Positions 6,607-12,286 of a stretch of DNA of 13,037 nt are shown piece by piece (position 1 is the stretch's first letter; each line of letters begins with the position of its first letter). The DNA comes from Micavibrio aeruginosavorus (GTDB taxonomy: Bacteria > Pseudomonadota > Alphaproteobacteria > Micavibrionales > Micavibrionaceae). Where the stretch lies: contig QFOT01000054.1 in assembly GCA_003241285.1 (NCBI GenBank), positions 1 through 13,037 of the forward strand, given 5' to 3'. The notes under the pieces are model-generated. The model was not told the origin of the DNA. It worked only from the letters and a program-made list of their open reading frames with translations, and ran no database searches. The translations under genes and the position numbers were made by a program.

Positions 6607-6699
6607 CTAATTTAAATCCTGGACTTTAAAATGGGGGCTGACCACTGATTTAATGACTAATCGTACAAGGTTTCTCGTATTTGTTAGTTTTTCTGACAT
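6607..6699 (-). CDS. Possible 30-aa small protein or gene remnant
   Basis: ATG 6699 is preceded by a good Shine-Dalgarno AAGGAAG at six-base spacing and opens a 30-residue frame (MSEKLTNTRNLVRLVIKSVV...). The good ribosome-binding site and protein-like start suggest a real translation start, possibly of a gene whose 3' part was lost. TTGACA occurs upstream on this strand (around 6760) but without a convincing -10. Apart from these short ORFs I see nothing in 6498-6808. Confidence 0.35.
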   Translation of the reverse strand: MSEKLTNTRNLVRLVIKSVVSPHFKVQDLN

Positions 6700-6808
6700 G
6701 GTAATCTTCCTTTATAGTTACCTAATATTGCGTAAATTCATGTGATTTGTATCCACGTGGTGTCAACCAAATAAATCTGCGTCGGTTGAGAAAACATTGA
6801 AATAAAAA

Positions 6809-6885
6809 TGGTGATTCCGGCTGGGCTCGAACCAGCAACCCCCTGCTTAGAAGGCAAGTGCTCTATCCAGTTGAGCTACGGAACC
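6809..6885 (-). tRNA. tRNA-Arg (anticodon UCU)
   Basis: On the minus strand the acceptor GGTTCCG pairs with CGGAATC (one G-T), followed by A and an encoded CCA. The anticodon stem CTTGC/GCAAG encloses CTTCTAA, giving anticodon TCT for AGA/AGG arginine codons. The T arm carries the GGTTCGAGCC core. It lies ten bases after the stop codon of the NDUFS4-like gene. The AT-rich patch begins downstream of its 3' end, the usual side for integrations, but no second copy of the tRNA end is visible in the window. Confidence 0.95.
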
Positions 6886-6894
6886 ATATTCGCC

Positions 6895-7203
6895 TTATGA
6901 CCGTGTTTCGGTCTCCGGCGGGATATACTTGAAATTATCGACATAGTTGCGGGGCTTGACGATCCTGTCTTGCACCGGAAGGACTGTATAAGCCCAGCCT
7001 TTGCCAAGTGCAAATGCAATCGCGTCTTCGGCGGTGGCGAATTTCAGACGCACCTGGTTGAGCGTGTCGCCCGACGCCGTCCAGCCCATCAGGGTTTCGG
7101 GGCCGCGTGCCGTTTCCAGCTCATACTCCAAAACCCAGCCGCCGACGCGGCCCCGGCCCGATTGCATGACATTTCTGGATGGTGAGTAAATCTTGACGTT
7201 CAT
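6895..7203 (-). CDS. NDUFS4-like complex I accessory protein (ETC complex I subunit family)
   Basis: A 102-residue soluble protein matching the conserved NDUFS4/18-kDa subunit region: an N-terminal IYSPSRNVMQSGR block, WVLEYE, LMGWTASGDT (about 38-47), VRLKFATAEDAIAFALGKGWAY (about 51-72), and a C-terminal KPRNYVDNFKY. In mitochondria NDUFS4 sits on the peripheral arm of NADH:ubiquinone oxidoreductase; the alphaproteobacterial proteins are short single-domain forms like this one. It is expected to associate with complex I at the cytoplasmic face of the inner membrane. No other nuo genes are in the window. The start ATG 7203 follows only a weak ribosome-binding site. Confidence 0.9.
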   Translation of the reverse strand: MNVKIYSPSRNVMQSGRGRVGGWVLEYELETARGPETLMGWTASGDTLNQVRLKFATAEDAIAFALGKGWAYTVLPVQDRIVKPRNYVDNFKYIPPETETRS

Positions 7204-7240
7204 AGGATGGTTTTAGCTTAAAAATATCCTTATCTCAACC

Positions 7241-7317
7241 GTCATTCCCTGAATTACGCAGTAATTCTAGGGGAATCCATGGATCGCCTTAGAATTCTAA
7301 AGAATTCAGGCGATGAC
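7241..7317. repeat. Interspersed palindromic repeat, copy 2 (77 bp)
   Basis: This is the same family as 5381-5472. It starts GTCATTCCC, forms a first hairpin (GAATTAC/GTAATTC inside ATTCCC...GGGGAAT), then a second (CGCCTTAGAATTC paired with GAATTCAGGCG), and ends GATGAC. It ends five bases downstream of the anti-sigma gene stop codon and may act as a transcript-end hairpin. The four bases before both copies are AACC. Confidence 0.8.
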
Positions 7318-7322
7318 GAAGT

Positions 7323-7964
7323 CTACCATCGGAATAGCCTTTTGGCGAGGAAACCTACCGCTATCCCGCAAACGAGAAATGGCAGGAAGTTGATGAAATA
7401 GGCTTTGCCGATTGTTTCGAACGGGCAGATCAGCCGCATGCCGATCCAGCCAAAGGACGCCACAGCCAAAACCGCGTTGATGGCGAGCAATCTCGGGCGT
7501 ACAGTCGCGCCGCGCTTGATCAGCACCAGAACGAGCGCCGCCGGAACGCCAGCCATCAGCATCATATCCATCCAGCAATGGCCGAACCAGTCGGATGGCA
7601 CGACGCCAAAGCCTTCGACGCCGAAACGGACCAGCATCCAAAGCATGTGAACGGCGAACAAAGTCAATGGGACGGAATAAAGCCACTCCCTGCCCCGGCT
7701 ATCGGGAACGCTCAGCATAAAAGTGACGATGGAGGCGGTAATGCCGGTGGCGAATGAAAGGACAATTTCATAAAGGAAATGGTGATGGGACATGCGCTCC
7801 ATATTATCCATCTGCGGCGCGACCAGCAGGGCAATGGAAAACACATAGGAGATGACGATCACCATCCATAGCAGGCTGCGCCAGATGGGATTGCGCAGAC
7901 GATTGCAGGGTTTGAGCCCGCAGCATAAATCGTCGATGGTTTTGTTTATATCTTTATCACTCAT
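7323..7964 (-). CDS. nrsF: DUF1109/NrsF-type membrane anti-sigma factor
   Basis: A 213-residue protein with a short N-terminal cytoplasmic segment and about six membrane helices (about 30-50, 62-83, 93-115, 128-150, 158-178, 188-208), the layout of the DUF1109 family. Members such as Caulobacter NrsF sequester a partner ECF sigma factor at the inner membrane. Cys130 (FGHCWMD) and Cys180 (LICPF) lie near predicted helix ends and correspond to the two conserved cysteines needed for signal release in NrsF, as far as I recall. Further cysteines occur at 14, 15, 20 and 199. Its ATG overlaps the sigma factor stop codon (ATGA), so the pair is translationally coupled. The likely signal is heavy metal or oxidative stress, by analogy only. 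Confidence 0.88.
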   Translation of the reverse strand: MSDKDINKTIDDLCCGLKPCNRLRNPIWRSLLWMVIVISYVFSIALLVAPQMDNMERMSHHHFLYEIVLSFATGITASIVTFMLSVPDSRGREWLYSVPLTLFAVHMLWMLVRFGVEGFGVVPSDWFGHCWMDMMLMAGVPAALVLVLIKRGATVRPRLLAINAVLAVASFGWIGMRLICPFETIGKAYFINFLPFLVCGIAVGFLAKRLFRW

Positions 7965-8497
7965 CCAAGTTTCTCTTTTAGTTTCTGCAGGCTGCGGTGA
8001 ACCGACACCTTGACCGCCGATACCGACATGCCGGTTTTATCGGCAACTTCTTTGGCGGAATAGCCCTTCATTTTTACAAGGTCGAAAACCTCGCGCTGTT
8101 TCGGAGCCAGTGTTGTCAGCGCTTTTTCGATATCCTTATATTCGCCCTGATGACCGTCAAAAGTTACATCCTGCAGGTCAAGTTCTTCCAGCGGAGCAGA
8201 CATGTTATCCCGCGCTGCATAATGCGAGCGCAAGTAATCGGTGCGGCGGAAATTCAGAATCGCCATCAGCCACGGCGTAAACGGACGATCGGGGTCGTAT
8301 GTGCTCATCGCCTTGTGTACGGAGAGGAGAACTTCCTGGGTGATATCCTCGGCCTGATCCTTGCGGGATAGTGATTTCATCAGGATACGCTGAATAAAAG
8401 GCGCGATTTCGGTCAAAAGCTGGCGATAGGATGCCTGATCGCCTTTTTGCGCTTCAGCCATGAGTTTCTGCCAACGCTCTGCGTCCGTTTTTGCCAT
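7961..8497 (-). CDS. ECF-family RNA polymerase sigma factor (SigF-like)
   Basis: A 178-residue sigma factor with only sigma2 and sigma4. Sigma2 (about 20-90) contains AEDITQEVLLSVHKAMSTYDP and PWLMAILNFRRTDYLR, which bind core enzyme and the -10 region. Sigma4 (about 120-175) ends in a helix-turn-helix, GYSAKEVADKTGMSVSAVKV, for -35 recognition. There is no regulatory C-terminal extension. The 4-base overlap with the downstream DUF1109 gene identifies the cognate anti-sigma factor and places it near the Caulobacter SigF group. Upstream, GTAAC followed after 16 bases by CGGG resembles an ECF promoter and would allow autoregulation; it overlaps the terminator of the preceding gene. Confidence 0.92.
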   Translation of the reverse strand: MAKTDAERWQKLMAEAQKGDQASYRQLLTEIAPFIQRILMKSLSRKDQAEDITQEVLLSVHKAMSTYDPDRPFTPWLMAILNFRRTDYLRSHYAARDNMSAPLEELDLQDVTFDGHQGEYKDIEKALTTLAPKQREVFDLVKMKGYSAKEVADKTGMSVSAVKVSVHRSLQKLKEKLG

Positions 8498-8511
8498 GGA
8501 AGCTTTATATT

Positions 8512-8551
8512 AAAAAAGCCCGCATAAGACACTCAAAAGTTACGCTCAGGC
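8512..8551 (-). terminator. Intrinsic terminator after the 8546-8878 gene, overlapping a possible ECF promoter
   Basis: On the minus strand GCCT-GA-GCGTAA pairs with TTATGC-GGGC around a 12-base loop, followed by six T (8517-8512). The hairpin includes the stop codon of the upstream gene. The same bases contain GTAAC (8543-8539) and, 16 bases on, CGGG, a possible ECF-type promoter for the sigma gene. Confidence 0.6.
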
Positions 8552-8878
8552 CGAGATTTGTGAATTGTCGTTTTTGTTCAGGCAGGCTTTTTCAATGGCC
8601 AGTGCCCATTCGCCCTTACTAAAGGATAGGATTTCTTCTGCTAGGCGTCTTTCGAATTCACAGCGGCGCGGCATAAAGGTTTCGACATAATATTTGCCGC
8701 CATCAAACATTCCGCTCAGTACGCGCTCGGATGCCGCCTTCAATAAAGCGGTACAATCCCGGTTGACGGGCAAGGCTTTGATTTGACGGAAATTGACCAT
8801 GTGGAATAATATGACATCTATCGGCAACTCATGACGCTTGCTCTTGATATCGAGAATTTTACCACTTTGCCCAGTCAT
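8546..8878 (-). CDS. Hypothetical protein, 110-aa paralog family, copy A
   Basis: A 110-residue soluble protein of unrecognised function. It aligns with the protein at 10330-10662, which has exactly the same length: both have D..L..MV..R.I..LP in the first half, then F.GGK.Y.....P (about 58-70), and a final helix before variable tails. There is no signal peptide or membrane helix. The sequence looks like a small alpha/beta fold with a nucleic-acid- or protein-binding surface, but that is a guess. The start ATG 8878 has GAGGG four bases upstream. It is divergent from the exported protein at 9075, with a 196-base shared upstream region holding a palindrome. Confidence 0.7.
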   Translation of the reverse strand: MTGQSGKILDIKSKRHELPIDVILFHMVNFRQIKALPVNRDCTALLKAASERVLSGMFDGGKYYVETFMPRRCEFERRLAEEILSFSKGEWALAIEKACLNKNDNSQISA

Positions 8879-8940
8879 TTTCCCTCACATGATTTCAAAT
8901 ATTTCAAAACAATGTGTTCTTTACGGTTAATTCTGTCAAC

Positions 8941-8966
8941 AAATATGACGCAATTGTGTCATATTT
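8941..8966. promoter_or_regulatory. 26-bp palindromic operator candidate between divergent genes
   Basis: AAATATGAC (8941-8949) and GTCATATTT (8958-8966) are perfect inverted arms around GCAATTGT, itself nearly symmetric, so 12 of 13 pairs match. It directly abuts TTGACA on the minus strand (rc of 8935-8940), a possible -35 of copy A, and lies about 43 bases upstream of the TTGACA for the plus-strand gene. A dimeric repressor or activator site is the likely reading. Confidence 0.55.
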
Positions 8967-9008
8967 TTTATAAATCGTTTTAAATCAATGTGTTAATAAG
9001 ACATAATT

Positions 9009-9050
9009 TTGACATTATTTCTTGCACTGCACATTTAAATTATGTTAACA
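9009..9050 (+). promoter_or_regulatory. Candidate promoter of the exported protein gene with TGTTAACA motif
   Basis: TTGACA (9009-9014) is a consensus -35, but the -10 at 17 bases (CATTTA, 9032-9037) is weak. ATGTTAACA (9042-9050) follows, 24 bases before the start codon. The same ATGTTAACA occurs over the -10 of the gene at 10662, suggesting shared regulation. Confidence 0.4.
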
Positions 9051-9074
9051 CTCTCACTCAGAGAGGTGTAAAAA

Positions 9075-10295
9075 ATGAAAAAAACATGGAAAAAATGGAT
9101 GATGGCGGCCGCAGCCCTACTTGGCGGCGGAACTATTGCGAATACGGCAAACGCGGAGGAAATGAGCCAGCCCCTGGCCGGACATGCCGTGGATGCAGGA
9201 TCGAATTTCACAGCAAGCCCTGTTCAGAACAAATACTTTATTGGCAATGCCACGGAGAACTCCTACTCGAACTTCAACCTGCAATCCCTGCCGGACTCGA
9301 TAAAAATATCAGCCCCTGCTTCCAAAACGTCATTCTCGGGCAACGACGCTCCTCTGGCAAAACCTAAACCTTTGAAGATGTCAGCAGCAACACCCGGCGC
9401 AAAGACAAACCCGGCGTTCAGCTTACCCCTGCTGGATGAGGCTATAAAATCGCCTGAAAACGCTGAGCACATTTTATCGGTCACCTCCAACAACGATATG
9501 AAGCCCGCCCCTTTGAAAATAGCGGCAGCCTCGCCCGAACCTGCAGGCTTGAAACTATCCGGCAATTACACTGCCGATACGGTTTTTGACAGCTACCCCA
9601 TCAGCGACAGGACAAAAATAGAAAATCTTTCGACTGCCGTTGCAAAACCATTACCAATGAAAAACTATTCCACCGAAATTCAAGGCGCCAGCCTGAATAT
9701 TCCGGCGAATGCTGATATGCCACCCAATCAGGAATACGCTCCTCTTCAGAGCAAAACGGAAAAGAAAAGCACAGGCTTTAAACTACCGCCGCTGCGCCTG
9801 ACCTTTGCCACTCCTGTTGCCGTGCATCACTTCAGCGAATATCACGCACCGAAAGGCTGGGCGATGCGAGGCAGTCCGCATAAATGGAATCAGGGTATTC
9901 TTAATAACAAAGGCCTTATCGCCGAAATTGACATGCCTGTAGCAAAAATCAGCCCGAGCACGGATTTTCGTGTAGGGGTAACCGCGGGGACCTATAATAA
10001 CTCCTTTTACAAGCAATCCCATTTTGTCGGGCTTGATTTTAACATTGAAAAAAAGATCGCTAATAAATTTGCGATCAGCGCAGGGGCAGCTGTTGGCGCG
10101 GTATCTGGTTACGGTGATAAAATCAGGCCCGCCATGACCCCTATCGCCGGCGTATCATACGATGTGACTGACAAGATCAGCATCGGTGCAAGAGCGCAAT
10201 GGATGCCGGTCAACACGATGGCTTCCCTGTTTAAACTGCCGGGCAAACACAGCGATACCGTTATAGGACTCGCGACACTGTCCTTTAAACTGTGA
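9075..10295 (+). CDS. Exported protein with degenerate repeats and a beta-rich C-terminal domain (probable outer-membrane barrel)
   Basis: A 406-residue protein. A clear signal peptide covers residues 1-27 (lysine-rich start, hydrophobic core AAAALLGGG, cleavage after ANA). Residues about 28-245 are Pro/Ala/Ser/Lys-rich and low in hydrophobics, with a loosely repeated pattern: KPKPLKMSAATP (about 96-107), KPAPLKIAAASP (about 143-154), AKPLPMKNYS (about 190-199) and FKLPPLRLTFATP (about 235-247). Residues about 248-406 show alternating strands (FRVGVTAGTYNNSFYK, HFVGLDFNI, FAISAGAAVGAVSGYG, MTPIAGVSYDV, ISIGARAQWMP, VIGLATLSFKL), like small outer-membrane barrels. The last residue is Leu, not the usual Phe. 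The start is supported by AGAGAGGTG six bases upstream. It is flanked by the two copies of the 110-residue family. No enzyme motif is recognised. Confidence 0.78.
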   Translation: MKKTWKKWMMAAAALLGGGTIANTANAEEMSQPLAGHAVDAGSNFTASPVQNKYFIGNATENSYSNFNLQSLPDSIKISAPASKTSFSGNDAPLAKPKPLKMSAATPGAKTNPAFSLPLLDEAIKSPENAEHILSVTSNNDMKPAPLKIAAASPEPAGLKLSGNYTADTVFDSYPISDRTKIENLSTAVAKPLPMKNYSTEIQGASLNIPANADMPPNQEYAPLQSKTEKKSTGFKLPPLRLTFATPVAVHHFSEYHAPKGWAMRGSPHKWNQGILNNKGLIAEIDMPVAKISPSTDFRVGVTAGTYNNSFYKQSHFVGLDFNIEKKIANKFAISAGAAVGAVSGYGDKIRPAMTPIAGVSYDVTDKISIGARAQWMPVNTMASLFKLPGKHSDTVIGLATLSFKL

Positions 10296-10298
10296 TTT

Positions 10299-10330
10299 AT
10301 ATAAGCGGGTATATAAACCCGCTTATATTT
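10299..10330. terminator. Strong intrinsic terminator between convergent genes
   Basis: ATATAAGCGGGT (10299-10310) pairs perfectly with ACCCGCTTATAT (10317-10328) around a 6-base loop, followed by TTTTAATT on the plus strand. It starts four bases after the stop codon of the exported protein gene. It may also serve the convergent gene ending at 10330, although the T run on that side is poor. Confidence 0.85.
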
Positions 10331-10662
10331 TAATTCGGGAATGGCGCAGGCGCGGGATAAACGATTTTAGGCCCGGCAGGCGCAAACCGCTCCTGACTTA
10401 GGGTAGCTATGTTTTCGATGACACACTGCCCGAATTGTTTGGGAATAGGACTGTGGAAATATACTTTACCGCCCGGGAATAATTCGACCTTAGCTTTGTT
10501 GAGAGCATCATTGACGATGTCTGTAATCTCGTAATTACCTTTCGGCAGGCCGCTGATTTTGCGCTGATCGACCATGCTGGCGAATAAAATATCGCCGGAC
10601 AGCTCCCTATCGCTTATGGTAACAACAGACCCTGAGCCTTTAAAGCTACTTCTAATACCCAT
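10330..10662 (-). CDS. Hypothetical protein, 110-aa paralog family, copy B
   Basis: From ATG 10662 this encodes 110 residues. A GTG at 10668 is in frame, but AGAGG sits at good distance from the ATG, and this choice gives the same length as copy A at 8546-8878. Shared positions include D..L..MV..R.I..LP (about 23-39) and F.GGK.Y.....P (about 62-74). The C-terminal tail is Pro/Ala-rich (PKIVYPAPAPFPN) and differs from copy A. There is no signal peptide or membrane helix. It is convergent with the exported protein gene and shares a strong terminator region. Function unknown. Confidence 0.72.
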   Translation of the reverse strand: MGIRSSFKGSGSVVTISDRELSGDILFASMVDQRKISGLPKGNYEITDIVNDALNKAKVELFPGGKVYFHSPIPKQFGQCVIENIATLSQERFAPAGPKIVYPAPAPFPN

Positions 10663-10693
10663 ACACACCTCTTTTTATGATCGTTTTTTTAAA

Positions 10694-10721
10694 ATGTTAA
10701 CATGACCGCAAAACGAGTCAA
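10694..10721 (-). promoter_or_regulatory. Promoter of copy B
   Basis: On the minus strand TTGACT (rc of 10716-10721) and TAACAT (rc of 10694-10699) are spaced by 16 bases. The -10 overlaps the palindrome ATGTTAACAT (10694-10703), the motif also found before the gene at 9075. Confidence 0.5.
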
Positions 10722-10787
10722 TGAGGAGAATTTTGGGGAAGAAAAATGGTTGGGGCGGCCAGCGGCGAATGCCGCAAACTAATGATA

Positions 10788-10940
10788 TTTGAATTTTGGG
10801 ATTATAAAAAAAATGGTCGGAGCGGAGAGATTCGAACTCCCGCGCAGCTTTGCCGCGCTAACTTAATAATTAGGGAGTTCATATCTCTTTGAATTTTGGG
10901 ACTATAAAAAATGGTCGGAGCGGAGAGATTCGAACTCCCG
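10788..10940 (-). repeat. Direct repeat of the tRNA-Pro 3' end plus flank, 100 bp apart
   Basis: Copy A (10788-10842) and copy B (10888-10940) both read TTTGAATTTTGGGA, then T/C, then TATAAAAA, then ATGGTCGGAGCGGAGAGATT and CGAACTCCCG. They differ by one substitution and two bases in the A run. Copy B is the 3' end of the intact tRNA-Pro and the bases after it; copy A belongs to a degenerate tRNA. This could be a tandem duplication or the scar of site-specific integration at the tRNA. Confidence 0.85.
10812..10880 (-). pseudogene. Decayed tRNA-Pro copy
   Basis: On the minus strand the T arm, 3' acceptor strand and CCA are identical to the neighbouring tRNA-Pro. A D-arm-like GTTAGCGC remains, the anticodon arm is shortened to about 13 bases without an anticodon, and the 5' acceptor strand is gone. 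In its place an inverted GAACTCCC (plus-strand GGGAGTTC, 10873-10880) pairs perfectly with the T-arm GGGAGTTC (10834-10841). It cannot make a functional tRNA. Confidence 0.7.
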
Positions 10941-10988
10941 GCCCTCTGCTCCCAAAGCAGATGCGCTACCAGACTGCGCTACGCTCCG
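10912..10988 (-). tRNA. tRNA-Pro (anticodon UGG)
   Basis: Acceptor CGGAGCG pairs with CGCTCCG, then A and an encoded CCA. The anticodon stem TCTGC/GCAGA encloses TTTGGGA, giving anticodon TGG, which reads proline codons. The T arm is GGGAGTTCGAATCTCTCC. It lies 31 bases downstream of the DUF192 gene on the same strand. Confidence 0.95.
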
Positions 10989-11019
10989 ACTACGTCTTGA
11001 GGAGGGGTTTCTAGCACAA

Positions 11020-11496
11020 TTATTTGGATTTGGGCAAGGGCTTTGACGAGGTATTTTCCGTCTTTTTGATTAAAGGGTGAATAACACGGTCCCCGGCCTT
11101 GATTCCCCGCTTTTTGGCCTCGCCGCCATTAATCTCAATCGCCGCGACGATAGGCACGCCGGATGAGATAATTTTAAGATCGTGGGGCCGCGCCTCGGCA
11201 ATTTTGACAATCTTGCCGCCACGCTCGATAAAGATGATATCGAGCGGAATCAGCGTATTTTTCATCCAGAAATTCTGCGCCGTTTCATATTTGAAAATGA
11301 ACAGCATGCCGGAATCTTTGGGCATCGATTTTCGAAACATAAGCCCACGCTCGCGCTCAAAATCGTCATCGGCAATCTCGGCCATGAAATTCTGACTTAC
11401 CTTGCCGGATTTAATCGTAACCTTGCTTAAGTCGGCAGCGATGGCAGGCGTGGATAGCGCCACTATGGCGAAAAGAAGAAAAAATTTTCTAATCAT
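11020..11496 (-). CDS. Exported DUF192 family protein
   Basis: A 158-residue protein with a signal peptide (about 1-20, cleavage after AIA). The mature part has the DUF192 signature: ERERGLMFRKSMPKDSGMLFIF (about 47-68), FWMKNTLIPLDIIFI (about 75-89), and the C-terminal AIEINGGEAKKRGIKAGDRV. The tail after about residue 143 is Lys/Ser-rich. DUF192 proteins are small, widely distributed, exported or membrane-linked proteins without an established activity. Its ATG (11496) overlaps the TGA of the restored frame of the upstream hydrolase gene by four bases, so it was the last gene of a coupled operon with the hydrolase and the ABC exporter. The frameshift upstream may reduce its translation. Confidence 0.9.
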   Translation of the reverse strand: MIRKFFLLFAIVALSTPAIAADLSKVTIKSGKVSQNFMAEIADDDFERERGLMFRKSMPKDSGMLFIFKYETAQNFWMKNTLIPLDIIFIERGGKIVKIAEARPHDLKIISSGVPIVAAIEINGGEAKKRGIKAGDRVIHPLIKKTENTSSKPLPKSK

Positions 11497-12286
11497 GGGA
11501 AATACTTCTTAAGAAAATCATCAACTACTTGTATTGCACCCTGATTATAAACATCAATATGATTTGCCTCTTCGAGTATATAAGCTTCTTTCCGTACTGC
11601 ATAGGAACAATTTTATCCTTACCCGCTAAGATAAAGAGCTTAGGTGCCGCAATGTTGATGATCTTTTGTTCATTGGGAAATTTATTCTTCATTATATGCT
11701 TAATGAAAGGAATATAAGGATAATGCCACGATGCCACATCGGACAAATCATTAAATGGAACCTCAAGAATAAGAGCCTTAATTTCTGGATTTTTGGCTGC
11801 AGCATCAACGGCCACGCCACTACCAATTGAGGATCCATATACAATTAATGGGGTATTTTTTAAATCTGGATTTCTGATAATCCAGCTCATATAGGCGTCG
11901 CCATCCTTATATAAATTATCTTCATTGGGTGTTCCAACATTACCGCCATATCCACGATACTCCGCAAGGAAAACACCATATCCTTTTTCTATTAAACGCG
12001 AAAATTTTGGATACTCCCAAGCAGGATGGCTACCATTTCCATGGAACTCCAAAATCAAAGGCATCCCTTTCTCAGGAGCCTTAAAATAGCCTTTAATATA
12101 CAAACCGTCTGATGTTTTTACTTCCTGATGAACAAAAGAATTTAATCGGGAAATATCAATTTTCGATAAAGAAGGAGGAATGTAAACAAATGTATTCTGC
12201 AATAAATAAAGCAAAATTATAAAAGCCAAGTAAACCAAGAATACAGGCCATATAATTTGCTTTAATAAGTATACAGCTAATTTCAT
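11493..12286 (-). pseudogene. Membrane-anchored alpha/beta hydrolase, frameshifted before the catalytic His
   Basis: From ATG 12286 the frame encodes 253 residues: an N-terminal anchor (about 8-34), the oxyanion-hole HGNG (82-85), EYRGYGGN, the nucleophile elbow GSSIGSG with Ser153, and the acid AGKDKIVP with Asp224, as in the BEM46/ABHD13 type. After YGKK (231-234) the frame yields an unrelated tail and stops at 11525. In the -1 frame from 11585 the sequence reads AYILEEANHIDVYNQGAIQV, with the expected catalytic His, then VDDFLKKYFP and a TGA at 11493-11495. This overlaps the DUF192 start as ATGA. Loss of one A in GGAAAGAAG (about 11586-11593) explains it. The restored protein would be about 265 residues. 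A sequencing error or -1 slippage on A-AAG are alternatives. Confidence 0.88.

Noticed and set aside
5579..6885. AT-rich patch considered as an integrated phage or island at tRNA-Arg
   Set aside because: Position and composition fit, but there is no integrase, no phage gene and no duplicated tRNA-Arg end in the window, so it is noted only as probable transfer.
7306..7686. 126-codon minus-strand ORF overlapping the anti-sigma gene
   Set aside because: It is an out-of-frame Arg-rich shadow of the DUF1109 membrane protein and runs into the repeat.
8990..9367. 125-codon plus-strand ORF overlapping the exported protein start
   Set aside because: The overlapping frame has a signal peptide, a strong ribosome-binding site and a coherent domain layout; this one has none.
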